Of a DNA stretch of 64,000 nucleotides, positions 39,086 to 48,000 are shown one piece after another. The DNA is from Rahnella bruchi (GTDB taxonomy: Bacteria > Pseudomonadota > Gammaproteobacteria > Enterobacterales > Enterobacteriaceae): assembly GCF_003614975.1 (NCBI RefSeq), contig NZ_QZWI01000001.1, positions 558,001 through 622,000 on the forward strand, written 5' to 3'. The notes under the pieces were generated by a model. That model was not told where the DNA came from. It saw only the letters and a list, made by a program, of their open reading frames with translations, and searched no databases. The position numbers and the translations under genes were made by a program. How positions within the stretch are numbered: position 1 is the stretch's first letter; every line of letters begins with the position of its first letter.

Positions 39086-39771
39086 GCGCATCCCCGGTAA
39101 ATATTTTAATTGTGGAAGACGAAAAAGAGATCCGCCGCTTTGTGCGCACGGCACTCGAGGCGGAAGGCTTGCGGGTATTTGAAAGTGAGACATTGCAACG
39201 CGGGCTGATAGAAGCCGGTACGCGTAAACCGGATCTGATAATTCTCGATCTCGGATTACCGGACGGTGACGGCCTGACATATATCCGCGATTTGCGTCAC
39301 TGGAGCGCCATCCCGGTAATTGTGCTGTCGGCACGCACGAGCGAAGAAGACAAAATTGCGGCGCTGGATGCCGGTGCCGATGACTTTTTGACCAAGCCAT
39401 TTGGCGTCGGTGAACTGCTGGCGCGGGTGCGCGTTGCGTTGCGCCGTCATGCGGGCAGTTCACAGGAAAGCCCGCTGGTGACGTTTGCTGATGTAACGGT
39501 GGATTTGATTAACCGCCGCGTACAGCGTAACGGTGAAGACTGTCATCTGACGCCGATTGAGTTTCGCCTGCTGGCTGAATTGCTGGCAAACAGCGGCAAA
39601 GTTATTACTCAGCGTCAGTTACTGAGCCACGTCTGGGGCCCGAATTATGTCGAACACAGCCATTATCTGCGCATTTACATGGGGCATTTGCGCCAGAAAC
39701 TGGAGGCCGACGCCACCCGGCCACGTCATTTACTGACCGAAACCGGCGTGGGCTATCGTTTTATGCCTTAG
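39082..39771 (+). CDS. kdpE: KDP operon response regulator KdpE
   Basis: OmpR-type response regulator that activates kdpFABC. The receiver domain has the acidic pair Glu12-Asp13, phospho-acceptor Asp56 in IILDLGLPDGDG and the conserved Lys in FLTKPFGVGEL. The winged-helix DNA-binding domain fills about 130-229. It starts with GTG at 39082, inside the kdpD stop (GTGA). Its 3' end overlaps the convergent PadR-type gene by 11 bases, with no terminator between them. Confidence 0.97.
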   Translation: MSASPVNILIVEDEKEIRRFVRTALEAEGLRVFESETLQRGLIEAGTRKPDLIILDLGLPDGDGLTYIRDLRHWSAIPVIVLSARTSEEDKIAALDAGADDFLTKPFGVGELLARVRVALRRHAGSSQESPLVTFADVTVDLINRRVQRNGEDCHLTPIEFRLLAELLANSGKVITQRQLLSHVWGPNYVEHSHYLRIYMGHLRQKLEADATRPRHLLTETGVGYRFMP

Positions 39772-40477
39772 GCTCATCAGTTTCCGGTTTTGCTTCACCA
39801 AATTCGGCTTCCAGACTTTCTGCGGCCTGCTGCAAAATCGCACTCACCCGCACCACTTGCTCCGGCGTCAGATCCGAACGCATCATGTTGCCGCGCAACG
39901 CGTGACGCAGGCGGTGCATCGATTCATGAATACCTTCTGCCAGATTGTTTTCACGCGGACGCTGAGCGCCAGCCAGACGGGCAAAAATCACATCCACCGC
40001 AGCCTGATGTTGCGCCAGTTCCACTTTACCGGCTTCGGTTATCTGATAGCTTTTACGGCCATTACCGGTCGCAACAGGCTCGAGGAAATCCTGCTCTTCC
40101 AGCAGCGTCAGCGTCGGATAAATCACGCCAGGGCTTGGCACGTAAAGACCGGAAGAGGCTTCTTCAATCGCCTTGATCAGCTCATAACCGTGGCTCGGTT
40201 TTTTCGCCACCAGCGCCAGCAGTACACGGCGCAAATCACCGTGTTCAAACAGACGATGTACACCGCGCTCGCCACGGCCCCCGCGACGACCTTCGCCACG
40301 TCCGCGGCGTTCACGCCCTTCTTCACCACGTTCTTCACCACGATGACGACCATCACGTCGTAACATGTGGCGCTCGCTGTGATCGCTGCGTTCTGATTCG
40401 TGGCGGCAATGACCGCGATGCCCTTCTTCCCTGCAACCATGACCGCGATGGCGGCCTTCAAACATTTTGCTAAACAT
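39761..40477 (-). CDS. PadR-family regulator with His/Cys/Arg-rich N-terminus (YqjI/NfeR-like)
   Basis: Transcriptional regulator. The first about 75 residues are extremely rich in His, Arg, Glu and Gly with two Cys (GHGCREEGHRGHCRHE), then a PadR winged-helix domain follows at about 76-150 (RRVLLALVAKKPSHGYELIKAIEE, SPGVIYPTLTLLEE), then a helical C-terminus. This plan matches E. coli YqjI/NfeR, a nickel/iron-responsive repressor of the ferric reductase gene yqjH. No yqjH neighbour is present here. The ATG at 40477 follows AGGA. A perfect palindrome sits immediately upstream, suggesting autoregulation. Metal sensing is inference from the His-rich tail. Confidence 0.82.
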   Translation of the reverse strand: MFSKMFEGRHRGHGCREEGHRGHCRHESERSDHSERHMLRRDGRHRGEERGEEGRERRGRGEGRRGGRGERGVHRLFEHGDLRRVLLALVAKKPSHGYELIKAIEEASSGLYVPSPGVIYPTLTLLEEQDFLEPVATGNGRKSYQITEAGKVELAQHQAAVDVIFARLAGAQRPRENNLAEGIHESMHRLRHALRGNMMRSDLTPEQVVRVSAILQQAAESLEAEFGEAKPETDEPKA

Positions 40478-40490
40478 AATTTACGTCCTA

Positions 40491-40524
40491 TTTAGATATA
40501 TCGAATAATTTCGATATATCTAAA
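40491..40524. promoter_or_regulatory. Perfect palindromic operator upstream of the PadR-type gene
   Basis: TTTAGATATATCGAA (40491-40505) and TTCGATATATCTAAA (40510-40524) form a perfect 15-bp inverted repeat around TAAT. It ends about 14 bases before the start codon. The unit AGATATATCT recurs on its own at 40567-40576, about 63 bases away (six helical turns). This is the expected build of an autoregulatory PadR operator pair. Confidence 0.75.
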
Positions 40525-40599
40525 CTAGATCGGATTTTAGACAGTGGCAAGTTTTATTGCGCATTTAGATATATCTTTTTTACACCTCAATTTCGCGCA

Positions 40600-40629
40600 A
40601 AAAAAAAGCGCTGAGTTATCAGCGCTTTT
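40600..40629 (-). terminator. Terminator of seqA-pgm
   Basis: An 11-bp perfect stem (AAAAGCGCTGA with TCAGCGCTTTT) around GTTA, followed on the minus strand by a run of T, 20 bases after the pgm stop. Confidence 0.9.
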
Positions 40630-40649
40630 GATGAGATGAAGAGAGTGGC

Positions 40650-42293
40650 TTATTTTGCGTCGGCAAGCACTTTGCTGACGATTTCTACCGCTTCTTTCTC
40701 GATTTGTTCACGATGTTCAGCACCGAGGAAGCTTTCACAATAGATTTTATACGCTTCTTCCGTACCGGACGGACGTGCCGCGAACCAGCCGTTTTTGGTC
40801 ATTACTTTCAGACCGCCGATCGACGCGCCGTTACCCGGTGCGTTGGTCAGACGAGCAGTGATCGGGTCACCGGCCAGCGTGTCGGCTTTCACCTGTTCTG
40901 GAGAAAGTTTGGACAGCGCGGCTTTCTGCGCGTGAGTCGCAGGTGCCTGAATACGGTTGTAGCTTGGCGCGCCAAAGCGGGCAGCCAGCTCGTTGTAATG
41001 TTCCTGCGGGTTCTTGCCGGTGACCGCGGTAATTTCCGCAGCCAACAGGCACATGATAATGCCGTCTTTATCGGTGGACCACGGAGTGCCGTTGAAACGC
41101 AGGAAAGAAGCCCCTGCACTTTCTTCGCCGCCAAAACCGAAGCTGCCGTCAAACAGGCCATCAACGAACCATTTGAAACCGACCGGCACTTCCACCAGTT
41201 TACGGCCTAAATCTTCCACCACACGGTCGATCATAGCGCTGGAAACCAGCGTTTTACCGACGGCAACGTCTTTGCCCCATTGCGGACGGTGCTGGAACAG
41301 GTACTGAATCGCCACCGCCAGATAATGGTTCGGGTTCATCAGACCGGCTGGCGTCACAATGCCGTGGCGGTCGTAGTCAGGGTCATTGGCAAAGGCCAGA
41401 TCGAATTTATCACGCAGCGCCAGCAGACCGGCCATTGCGGATTCAGACGAGCAGTCCATGCGGATCACGCCGTCGTGGTCGAGATGCATGAAACGGAAAG
41501 TCTGATCGACTTCATCGTTCACCAGCGTCAGATCCAGTTTGTAGTGCTCAGCGATACGCTTCCAGTATTCGATACCGGAACCGCCGAGCGGATCCACGCC
41601 CAGTTTCAGGCCCGCTTTCTGAATTGCGGCCATATCAACGATATCTGTCAGGCCTTCGATAAACGGCTGAACCAGATCTTGTGCAACCAGATGACCACCT
41701 TTCCACGCCTGATCCAGAGACTGACGTTTCACGCCGGCAAGTTTGGCAGCCAGCAGTGCGTTAGCGCGTTTCTCAATCACGGAGGTCAGATTAGTATCTG
41801 CCGGACCACCGTTGGTCGGGTTGTACTTGATGCCGCCATCTTCAGGTGGGTTGTGCGAAGGGGTGATGACGATGCCATCAGCCAGCGCGCCGCCGTTGCG
41901 GTTATGCGTCAGGATTGCGTGAGACACTGCCGGTGTTGGCGTGAAACCGTTATCTTCCTGAACAATGACATCCACGCCATTCGCCGTCAGCACTTCCAGC
42001 ACAGAGATAAACGCCGGTTCGGACAACGCATGCGTGTCTTTACCCACGTAGCATGGGCCGGTGGTGCCCTGCTCTTTACGCACTTCAGCAATTGCCTGAG
42101 CAATGGCCAGGATGTGCGCTTCATTAAAGCTGTGACGCAACGAACTACCGCGATGGCCGGACGTGCCGAATTTCACAGCATGCGCGGTGTTAGCCGGATC
42201 CGGTTGCAGAACGTAATACTGTGACGTTAACTGCGCCACATTAATCAAATCGCTTTGCTGAGCAGGTTGCCCTGCACGGGGGTGATTAGCCAC
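40650..42293 (-). CDS. pgm: Phosphoglucomutase (alpha-D-glucose phosphate-specific)
   Basis: Interconverts glucose 1-phosphate and glucose 6-phosphate. The phosphoserine loop is in [16 protein letters not shown]. The metal-binding loop [13 protein letters not shown] and the substrate loops GGEESAG and [12 protein letters not shown] are intact. The 547 aa length is normal. It starts 25 bases after seqA, the same operon order as E. coli seqA-pgm. Confidence 0.97.
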   Translation of the reverse strand: MANHPRAGQPAQQSDLINVAQLTSQYYVLQPDPANTAHAVKFGTSGHRGSSLRHSFNEAHILAIAQAIAEVRKEQGTTGPCYVGKDTHALSEPAFISVLEVLTANGVDVIVQEDNGFTPTPAVSHAILTHNRNGGALADGIVITPSHNPPEDGGIKYNPTNGGPADTNLTSVIEKRANALLAAKLAGVKRQSLDQAWKGGHLVAQDLVQPFIEGLTDIVDMAAIQKAGLKLGVDPLGGSGIEYWKRIAEHYKLDLTLVNDEVDQTFRFMHLDHDGVIRMDCSSESAMAGLLALRDKFDLAFANDPDYDRHGIVTPAGLMNPNHYLAVAIQYLFQHRPQWGKDVAVGKTLVSSAMIDRVVEDLGRKLVEVPVGFKWFVDGLFDGSFGFGGEESAGASFLRFNGTPWSTDKDGIIMCLLAAEITAVTGKNPQEHYNELAARFGAPSYNRIQAPATHAQKAALSKLSPEQVKADTLAGDPITARLTNAPGNGASIGGLKVMTKNGWFAARPSGTEEAYKIYCESFLGAEHREQIEKEAVEIVSKVLADAK

Positions 42294-42318
42294 TGGCGCT
42301 TCTCCCTTACGCTGAAAT

Positions 42319-42876
42319 TTAGAGGGTGCCGCACACTTTGTCAGTCAGTTCCGCCGGGAACTGCATGAGTTGCATGATGTGTTCGATCATGCTGCGTTTG
42401 CGACCTGTGTTGGTGTTCGTAATAACCCAATACGGCGTTCCCGGAACGTGTTTAGGCTTGGTATGAATGCCGTTTTGCAGCAGGGTTTGCTGGTCACCGG
42501 CAAAATAGGTACGCGTGCGGCCCGTTAATGACTCGGTCGCAACGGCGAATTCTTTCGGGTTCAGGCCATACAAGGTAGACAGGATCAACATAAAGCGGTT
42601 CACCGCTTTGGTCTGCTCTGCGTATTCGTCAGACAGCAAAAGTTCACGGACGGCGCGGACTTTATCACGCGAAGTCGGTGCTGCAGCGGCGGCAACAGGT
42701 TTTTCCTGTGCAACAGTGCCGGCAATAACGGAAGTATTCACTGGCGCGGCAGGAGCGGTCTGTCCGGCAGTAAACTTCAACATACGGCGTAAAATATCAG
42801 ACGCACTTTCACCGATAGCCTGCGTGTGGCTGGCAATGTAGCGGTAGAGTTCTTCGTCAACCTCAATAGTTTTCAT
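42319..42876 (-). CDS. seqA: Negative modulator of replication initiation SeqA
   Basis: Binds hemimethylated GATC sites and sequesters oriC. The N-terminal multimerisation segment [22 protein letters not shown] and the C-terminal DNA-binding domain ([38 protein letters not shown]) are clear. The middle linker (about 50-75) is Ala/Pro/Val-rich and variable. The 185 aa length is normal. It is divergent from ybfF and is the first gene of seqA-pgm. Confidence 0.97.
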   Translation of the reverse strand: MKTIEVDEELYRYIASHTQAIGESASDILRRMLKFTAGQTAPAAPVNTSVIAGTVAQEKPVAAAAAPTSRDKVRAVRELLLSDEYAEQTKAVNRFMLILSTLYGLNPKEFAVATESLTGRTRTYFAGDQQTLLQNGIHTKPKHVPGTPYWVITNTNTGRKRSMIEHIMQLMQFPAELTDKVCGTL

Positions 42877-43114
42877 CTTTATCCAGTACTGTTTTTCTAC
42901 TTAATTCAAAAGGATTATACAAATTTCTACACAGTAACAAACAGGGGAATTGTGCCGCGAAGCAAAAACCAGACTACTTCCCGTTTTTGCTGCATGCAGG
43001 CTCCGGCCTGTTAAGTTCCTGGTAGTCAAATCCCGTTCAGGCATCTGGCAGAAACTTTCTGTTTTAAAAAAATCATCCGCAACTCATGATAACCTAATGG
43101 AATCGTTTATCAGT

Positions 43115-43897
43115 ATGAACTTCGCCATGAAATTACATTATCGCCTGCAAGAACCTGAAGTCGCTGGCAGCCATGCCCTGCCGGTTTTGTTAATCCACGG
43201 TCTGTTCGGAACCCTTGATAATCTGGGCGTTCTGGGCCGCGACCTGAAACAACAGCATAGAGTGTTACAGGTCGATTTGCGTAATCACGGCCAGTCAGGA
43301 CGTTCCGGTGAAATGTCATACGCCGCCATGGCGCAGGATTTAGCAGAAACGCTGGATGAAGTTGGTTTCCAAAAAATCATCGTTATCGGCCATTCGATGG
43401 GCGGAAAAGCGGCGATGGCACTGACCGCACTTATCCCTGACCGCATCGAAAAACTGATTGCCATTGATGTCGCGCCGGTGGATTACCGTGTGCGCCGTCA
43501 CGATGAAATTTTTGCGGCGATTAATGCCGTCACCGCAGCCGGTTTACGTGACCGTACGTCCGCCACCGAATGTATGCGCGAGTATATAAAGGAAGACGGC
43601 GTAATTCAGTTCCTGCTTAAGTCCTTCCAGCAGGGGGAATGGCGCTTTAACGTCCCGGTTTTACACAGTGAATACGCAACCATCACCGGCTGGGAAGAGG
43701 TACCGGCGTGGGATCATCCGGCGCTGTTTATCCGCGGCGGATTGTCTCCGTACGTGCAGGATGCTTACCGTGAAGATATTGGCCGCCAGTTCCCGCAGGC
43801 AAAAGCCTATGTGGTTGCCGGAACCGGACATTGGGTTCATGCAGAAAAACCTGAGGCCGTGCTGCGCGCTGTTCACCGTTTCATCGATGTGGACTAA
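43115..43897 (+). CDS. ybfF: Alpha/beta-hydrolase esterase YbfF
   Basis: Small alpha/beta-hydrolase; the E. coli protein is an esterase on palmitoyl-CoA, malonyl-CoA and simple esters. The oxyanion motif LLIHGLFGTLDNLGVLGRDL, the nucleophile elbow GHSMGGKAAMALTAL and the C-terminal catalytic His in AGTGHWVHAEKPEAV are present. I chose the ATG at 43115 (MNFAMKLHYRL). ATG at 43127 or 43097 are alternatives; none has a strong ribosome site. The frame further upstream is not conserved. Confidence 0.9.
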   Translation: MNFAMKLHYRLQEPEVAGSHALPVLLIHGLFGTLDNLGVLGRDLKQQHRVLQVDLRNHGQSGRSGEMSYAAMAQDLAETLDEVGFQKIIVIGHSMGGKAAMALTALIPDRIEKLIAIDVAPVDYRVRRHDEIFAAINAVTAAGLRDRTSATECMREYIKEDGVIQFLLKSFQQGEWRFNVPVLHSEYATITGWEEVPAWDHPALFIRGGLSPYVQDAYREDIGRQFPQAKAYVVAGTGHWVHAEKPEAVLRAVHRFIDVD

Positions 43898-43919
43898 GGT
43901 TTAACATCCTGGGGATAAA

Positions 43920-43940
43920 TTGTGCAAAAAGTCTGCACAA
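43920..43940. repeat. Short inverted repeat between ybfF and ybfE
   Basis: TTGTGCA (43920-43926) and TGCACAA (43934-43940) form a perfect 7-bp inverted repeat with a 7-base spacer, 22 bases after the ybfF stop. No T tract follows. It could be an operator or a weak hairpin. Confidence 0.4.
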
Positions 43941-44159
43941 CTTAGAAAGTTATCATGAAATCAGGGCAATCAGGCGTTGTGAACTCCAGGCACGCCAGTG
44001 TATGATTGCGCGCTATAATTTTGCCGCCCCGTTTCACTCAGGCTGAGTCGCGGGGGGTAAATTGGGTCAGGGTTTCTTAGCCCGAAATGTGTGAAACGCT
44101 CGTCAGGAATCGGCTTGCCGTTTTCCGATGTAAAAACTTCCCTGGTTGTACCGCTACCT

Positions 44160-44441
44160 ATGGCAAAAGAACAACTGGATCGCACGACGATTGATCTGTT
44201 CGCAGATGACCGCCGTCCTGGGCGTCCAAAAACAAATCCGCTATCCCGTGATGAACAGCTCAGGATCAACAAGCGCAACCAGTTACGCCGCGATAAAGCG
44301 AGCGGTCTGCGTCGCGTTGAGCTGAAAATGAATGCCGATGCTGTTGATACGCTCAACAAGCTGGCTGAAGAACGTAATATCAGTCGTAGCGAACTGATTG
44401 AAGAGATGCTGCTGGCGCATCTTAACGGTCATGAAGGCTGA
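44160..44441 (+). CDS. ybfE: Ribbon-helix-helix type protein YbfE
   Basis: Small predicted DNA-binding protein, LexA-regulated in E. coli. It starts MAKEQLDRTTIDLFADDRRP and has a basic middle (GRPKTNPLSRDEQLRINKRNQLRRDK) followed by a ribbon-helix-helix-like segment (LRRVELKMNADAVDTLNKLAEERNISRSELIEEML). The ATG at 44160 gives 93 aa and matches the E. coli N-terminus; the frame from 44091 does not. A TATAAT lies at 44014-44019. I could not find a CTGT-N8-ACAG LexA box upstream, so SOS control may be absent here. Confidence 0.9.
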   Translation: MAKEQLDRTTIDLFADDRRPGRPKTNPLSRDEQLRINKRNQLRRDKASGLRRVELKMNADAVDTLNKLAEERNISRSELIEEMLLAHLNGHEG

Positions 44442-44445
44442 GTAA

Positions 44446-44482
44446 AAACGGGTAACCTTTCCAGGCTACCCGTTTGTTTTTC
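44446..44482. terminator. Terminator between ybfE and the chemoreceptor gene
   Basis: A 9-bp stem (AAACGGGTA with TACCCGTTT), extended by an inner CC/GG pair, followed by TGTTTTTCC on the plus strand. It ends ybfE and may also serve the convergent chemoreceptor transcript. Confidence 0.8.
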
Positions 44483-44516
44483 CTTTCTTTATCTACTCTG
44501 ATCTACCCTTTACCAC

Positions 44517-46190
44517 TCAGAATGTTTCCCAATTTTCCGAGCTTTTCGCGCCATTCACCGAAAGCAACCCGGTATCCGGACGCAGCAACGGGGCAGAAAT
44601 CGCTTTCGCTGGCCGGCCCTTCACGTTGGTCACGTTGTCTCTGAGTTTGAATGTAGCCACGGCGTTATTAAGCAATGAAGCCTGTTCTTCCAGAGAAACT
44701 GCCGCCTGCGAAGCCTGTTCCACCAGCGAGGCGTTCTGCTGTGTCACGCTGTCCATCTGCGTGATCGCGACCGCTACCTGACCAATGCCTTTGCTCTGCT
44801 CATCAGATGCAGAAGCGATTTCCGCCATGATATCGGTGACATGCGTAATCGAGCGCACCACTTCATTCATGGTCAGACCGGCGTTTTCCACCAGTCTGGA
44901 ACCGCTGTCGACGCGGGAAACCGATTCACTGATAAGCGATTCGATTTCTTTCGCTGCCTGGGCGCTGCGCTGTGCGAGATTGCGCACTTCACTGGCGACC
45001 ACCGCAAATCCCCGACCCTGCTCGCCCGCACGCGCGGCTTCTACCGCCGCGTTCAGCGCCAGAATGTTGGTCTGGAAAGCAATGCTGTTGATGACAGACG
45101 TAATTTCAGCAATCTTTTTCGAGCTGCCGGAAATGTCTTTCATGGTGCTAACCACATCCGCCACAATATTGCCGCCCTTCTGCGCCGTGCCGGAAGCTTC
45201 AATCACCAGCTGGCTGGCGTGATGAGCGTTATCAGCGTTGTGTTTCACCGTCGCCGTCAGTTCTTCCATACTGGCTGCGGTTTGTTCCAGAGCAGAAGCC
45301 TGTTCTTCCGTTCGCGAGGACAAATCGTTATTGCCCGCTGAAATTTCTGACGCGCCCTGATAGATATGGTTTGTACAGTTACGGATCGTCTGCACCGTAT
45401 TCACCAGGCTCGACTGCATCACGTTCAGCAGCGGGATCAGTTTACCGGCACAGTTTTTACCAAACTCTTCCAGATAATGCGTCAGGTCACCGCTGGCGAT
45501 CACCGCGAAGTGATCGCGGATTTTATCCAGCGGTTTCACCAGCGCCATCACCAGATAACGATCGGTCAGCAGCAACAGAAGCAAACCAATCCCGAATGCG
45601 CTCAGCTGAATAACTTTGCTCATGTAGGTCAGATGATTGGATTCAGTTTGTGCCGCCTTAAAATCAACCGCAATCTGGCTGCTGACTTTTTCCATTGATG
45701 AACCAAAATTACGGCTCAGTGCCGGAACCGTGGTATTGGCTAACTGGTTATAGGTATCGATATTCTTGCTGCTGGCAGCATTGAATAACGGCGTAACGCC
45801 CTGGGTCAGCAGGTTTTCCCAGCTGGTGATCAGTTCCTGAACGGCAGAATCTTCTAAACCTGGATGTGCAGCCGTTTTAAAACTGGCCAGCGCCTGTGTC
45901 AGTCCATCGAGAGATTGTTTGGCGGTGTCAAAAGTCTCACTGCCTTTTGTCGGATCCGCCTGAAGCTGTGCAACAGCGCGGCTCAGACGTGTCACTGTGC
46001 GGAAATACTGATCGTTACCTTTGCTGATCAGCGTCATGTTGTTGACCAGCTCGGTACTGTTACTGGTGTTTTGCGTCAATGTGCCAAGTGATGTGACGGT
46101 ATAAATCGAAACACCGGCCCACATCACGCAAAAGATGCCAAGAATGGTTAATAAAGCGGCCCTGATGGTAATATTTTTCAAAAACTGCAC
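44517..46190 (-). CDS. Methyl-accepting chemotaxis protein (Tar/Tsr type)
   Basis: Membrane chemoreceptor of 557 aa. The first membrane helix is at about 10-30, a periplasmic four-helix-type ligand domain spans about 35-190, the second helix is at about 191-212, then come HAMP (about 213-265) and the cytoplasmic signalling coil. The hairpin tip includes [30 protein letters not shown]. The last five residues, NWETF, match the CheR/CheB-docking pentapeptide, so this is a high-abundance-type receptor. The ligand is unknown. A sigma-28 promoter lies about 160 bases upstream. E. coli has no receptor gene at this site between ybfE and fldA. Confidence 0.95.
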   Translation of the reverse strand: MQFLKNITIRAALLTILGIFCVMWAGVSIYTVTSLGTLTQNTSNSTELVNNMTLISKGNDQYFRTVTRLSRAVAQLQADPTKGSETFDTAKQSLDGLTQALASFKTAAHPGLEDSAVQELITSWENLLTQGVTPLFNAASSKNIDTYNQLANTTVPALSRNFGSSMEKVSSQIAVDFKAAQTESNHLTYMSKVIQLSAFGIGLLLLLLTDRYLVMALVKPLDKIRDHFAVIASGDLTHYLEEFGKNCAGKLIPLLNVMQSSLVNTVQTIRNCTNHIYQGASEISAGNNDLSSRTEEQASALEQTAASMEELTATVKHNADNAHHASQLVIEASGTAQKGGNIVADVVSTMKDISGSSKKIAEITSVINSIAFQTNILALNAAVEAARAGEQGRGFAVVASEVRNLAQRSAQAAKEIESLISESVSRVDSGSRLVENAGLTMNEVVRSITHVTDIMAEIASASDEQSKGIGQVAVAITQMDSVTQQNASLVEQASQAAVSLEEQASLLNNAVATFKLRDNVTNVKGRPAKAISAPLLRPDTGLLSVNGAKSSENWETF

Positions 46191-46204
46191 GATATGCCTC
46201 TCTC

Positions 46205-46220
46205 GAAACAGAACTGTTTC
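46205..46220. repeat. Inverted repeat in the chemoreceptor leader
   Basis: GAAACAG and CTGTTTC form a perfect 7-bp inverted repeat with a 2-base gap, 15 bases upstream of the chemoreceptor start. It could be a small hairpin close to the ribosome site or an operator. Confidence 0.4.
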
Positions 46221-46347
46221 TGGTCTGAGGATTGACGGGGATGCGGAGAATCAAGACAAGTCACCCGCAGGCTTACGCCCCCGGACATGTTTGAACACCT
46301 CTCCGGGCATCGATTTCTTTATTATGATGAGATTGCTCTCGCATCAT

Positions 46348-46374
46348 CTATCGGCTGGACCTGCATAAACTTAA
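46348..46374 (-). promoter_or_regulatory. Sigma-28 (FliA) promoter of the chemoreceptor
   Basis: On the minus strand, TTAAGTTT, 11 bases, then GCCGATAG. The FliA consensus is TAAAGTTT-N11-GCCGATAA, so the spacing is exact and only two positions differ. It lies about 160 bases before the start codon and ties the receptor to the flagellar regulon. Confidence 0.8.
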
Positions 46375-46598
46375 GGAAGGAGCAGAGTTATTTCTTAACT
46401 TTGCTTTTAACCTCAGGAACATTAAGGTTAATTAGCACACGATGGCGATAACACTTTAAAATATTGCCCGATACACTTATTCCCCGGTTAAGAAGGCGAG
46501 CAGAAACATATTCTCCGCCTCGCGAGTTTGGTATCATCTTCGCTATTATTGCCTGCAATGCAGGGCACTTCATTTAGAACAAGAGGTTAGGTAATCTT

Positions 46599-47126
46599 AT
46601 GGCCGTTGTAGGTATCTTCTTTGGATCCGATACAGGTAACACCGAAAACATCGCTAAAATGATCCAGAAACAATTGGGTAAAGATGTAGCTGAGGTGCAT
46701 GACATTGCGAAGAGCAGCAAAGAGGATCTGGAAAAATTCGATATTTTGCTGATCGGAATTCCAACCTGGTATTACGGTGAAGCGCAGTGTGACTGGGACG
46801 ACTTTTTCCCATCGCTCGAAGAGATAGATTTCGAAGGTAAGCTGGTGGCCCTGTTTGGCTGCGGCGATCAGGAAGACTATGCCGAGTATTTCTGCGATGC
46901 ACTGGGTACCGTGCGCGATATCATTGAGCCACGCGGCGCGGTGATTGTCGGCCACTGGCCAACGGAAGGTTATCATTTTGAAGCCTCTAAAGGCCTGGCT
47001 GATGATAAGCACTTCATCGGACTGGCAATTGACGAAGACCGTCAGCCGGAACTGACTGCTGAACGTGTAGATGCGTGGGTGAAACAGATCACAGAAGAAC
47101 TCAGCCTTTCAGAAATTATTGGCTAA
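46599..47126 (+). CDS. fldA: Flavodoxin 1
   Basis: Essential FMN electron carrier for enzymes such as pyruvate formate-lyase activase, biotin synthase and IspG/IspH. The FMN phosphate loop is FGSDTGNTENIA (about 8-19). The aromatic FMN-stacking regions are PTWYYGEAQCDWDDF and FGCGDQEDYAEYF. The 175 aa length is normal. An AGAGGTTAGG ribosome region precedes the ATG. It is followed by fur, as in E. coli. Confidence 0.97.
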   Translation: MAVVGIFFGSDTGNTENIAKMIQKQLGKDVAEVHDIAKSSKEDLEKFDILLIGIPTWYYGEAQCDWDDFFPSLEEIDFEGKLVALFGCGDQEDYAEYFCDALGTVRDIIEPRGAVIVGHWPTEGYHFEASKGLADDKHFIGLAIDEDRQPELTAERVDAWVKQITEELSLSEIIG

Positions 47127-47440
47127 AAACCCTGTTGGCCCTGAGGATTTATTCTACAATTGAAGGGCCAAACTATTACTGAAATTAACAATTTAACCGC
47201 TACAAAATTGTAACTTTCGGTCGTATCAAGGTACACTGAGTTCATCTGTTTTTTCTATCGATCAAGTCGTTGCATTATTAATGTGACAGGTAATTTGTGA
47301 TCTTTATTAACAGGCTGTCGTTTACGAGAATGGGCACACTTCCCCTAAACGAAGAACAGCAAACGAACAATTTTGTGCCGCCGATGCCACAGGCTGCATG
47401 CCTCAACTTGATTAGCACATAGTAACAGGACTGAATCCGC
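47127..47440. promoter_or_regulatory. fldA-fur intergenic region
   Basis: A 314-base gap. It starts with a long-loop inverted repeat (TTGGCCCT 47135-47142, AGGGCCAA 47164-47171) that lacks a good T tract. A sigma-70 candidate for fur follows: TTGTAA at 47208-47213, 18 bases, TACACT at 47232-47237. A small reading frame at 47330-47422 is described separately. I see no clear 19-bp Fur box. Confidence 0.5.
47330..47422 (+). CDS. Candidate fur leader peptide (Uof-like)
   Basis: A 30-codon frame, MGTLPLNEEQQTNNFVPPMP then QAACLNLIST, whose stop is 18 bases before the fur ATG. In E. coli a 28-codon upstream frame, uof, is coupled to fur translation and is the route by which RyhB lowers Fur. Size and position fit. 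The ribosome site is weak (ACGAGA) and the short distance suits reinitiation. I cannot compare the sequence with E. coli uof here. Confidence 0.4.
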   Translation: MGTLPLNEEQQTNNFVPPMPQAACLNLIST

Positions 47441-47896
47441 ATGACTGACAACAACACCGCATTGAAGAAAGCCGGCTTAAAAGTCACGCTTCCGCGCCTC
47501 AAAATCCTGGAAGTGCTGCAAGCGCCGGAAGGTCATCACGTTAGTGCGGAAGATCTTTACAAGCAACTGATTGATATGGGCGAAGAAATTGGTCTCGCCA
47601 CGGTTTACCGTGTTCTGAACCAGTTTGACGATGCCGGTATCGTCACCCGTCATAACTTCGAAGGCGGCAAGTCCGTATTCGAACTGACTCAGCAACATCA
47701 CCACGATCACCTGATCTGCCTGGATTGCGGTCGTGTGATTGAATTCCGTGACGAATATATTGAAGGTCGTCAGCGTGAGATTGCTAAGAAACATGGTATT
47801 AAACTGACCAACCACAGTCTGTATCTGTACGGCCACTGTGAAGCAGGCGACTGCCGTGAAGATGAATCTCTGCACAACGACAAACCTGCGCACTAA
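47441..47896 (+). CDS. fur: Ferric uptake regulator Fur
   Basis: Fe2+-responsive repressor of iron-acquisition genes. The N-terminal winged helix spans about 1-82 (LPRLKILEVL, GLATVYRVLNQF). The metal-binding and dimer domain has HHHDH (86-90), the zinc cysteines Cys93 and Cys96 (CLDC) and the later Cys133 and Cys138. The 151 aa length is normal (E. coli 148). It is followed by a strong terminator. Confidence 0.98.
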   Translation: MTDNNTALKKAGLKVTLPRLKILEVLQAPEGHHVSAEDLYKQLIDMGEEIGLATVYRVLNQFDDAGIVTRHNFEGGKSVFELTQQHHHDHLICLDCGRVIEFRDEYIEGRQREIAKKHGIKLTNHSLYLYGHCEAGDCREDESLHNDKPAH

Positions 47897-47936
47897 TTTG
47901 CCCGGTTTTTGTTGTCGCAAGTCGTCTGAATAAACT

Positions 47937-47959
47937 AACCGCTGAAAAGCGGTTTTTTT
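47937..47959 (+). terminator. Terminator of fur
   Basis: AACCGCT-GAAA-AGCGGTT followed by TTTTT: a 7-bp stem, GNRA-type loop and U tract, 40 bases after the fur stop. Confidence 0.9.
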
Positions 47960-48000
47960 ATGCCTGCGGTTCGGGATAAGAAACGGATGCCGCTAAAACG

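Larger units (their letters stand above)
46191..46598. promoter_or_regulatory. Chemoreceptor-fldA divergent region
   Basis: A 408-base gap with no supported gene. Besides the sigma-28 promoter and the leader repeat, the fldA side has an extended -10 candidate (TG-N-TATCAT at 46529-46537) about 60 bases before the fldA start, with no good -35. Confidence 0.45.

Noticed and set aside
43898-44159. Expected LexA box before ybfE
   Set aside because: I searched for CTGT-N8-ACAG-like sites and found none good enough to annotate.
46388-46573. A 61-codon minus-strand frame between the chemoreceptor and fldA
   Set aside because: No recognisable similarity, no convincing ribosome site, and it covers the likely fldA promoter region.
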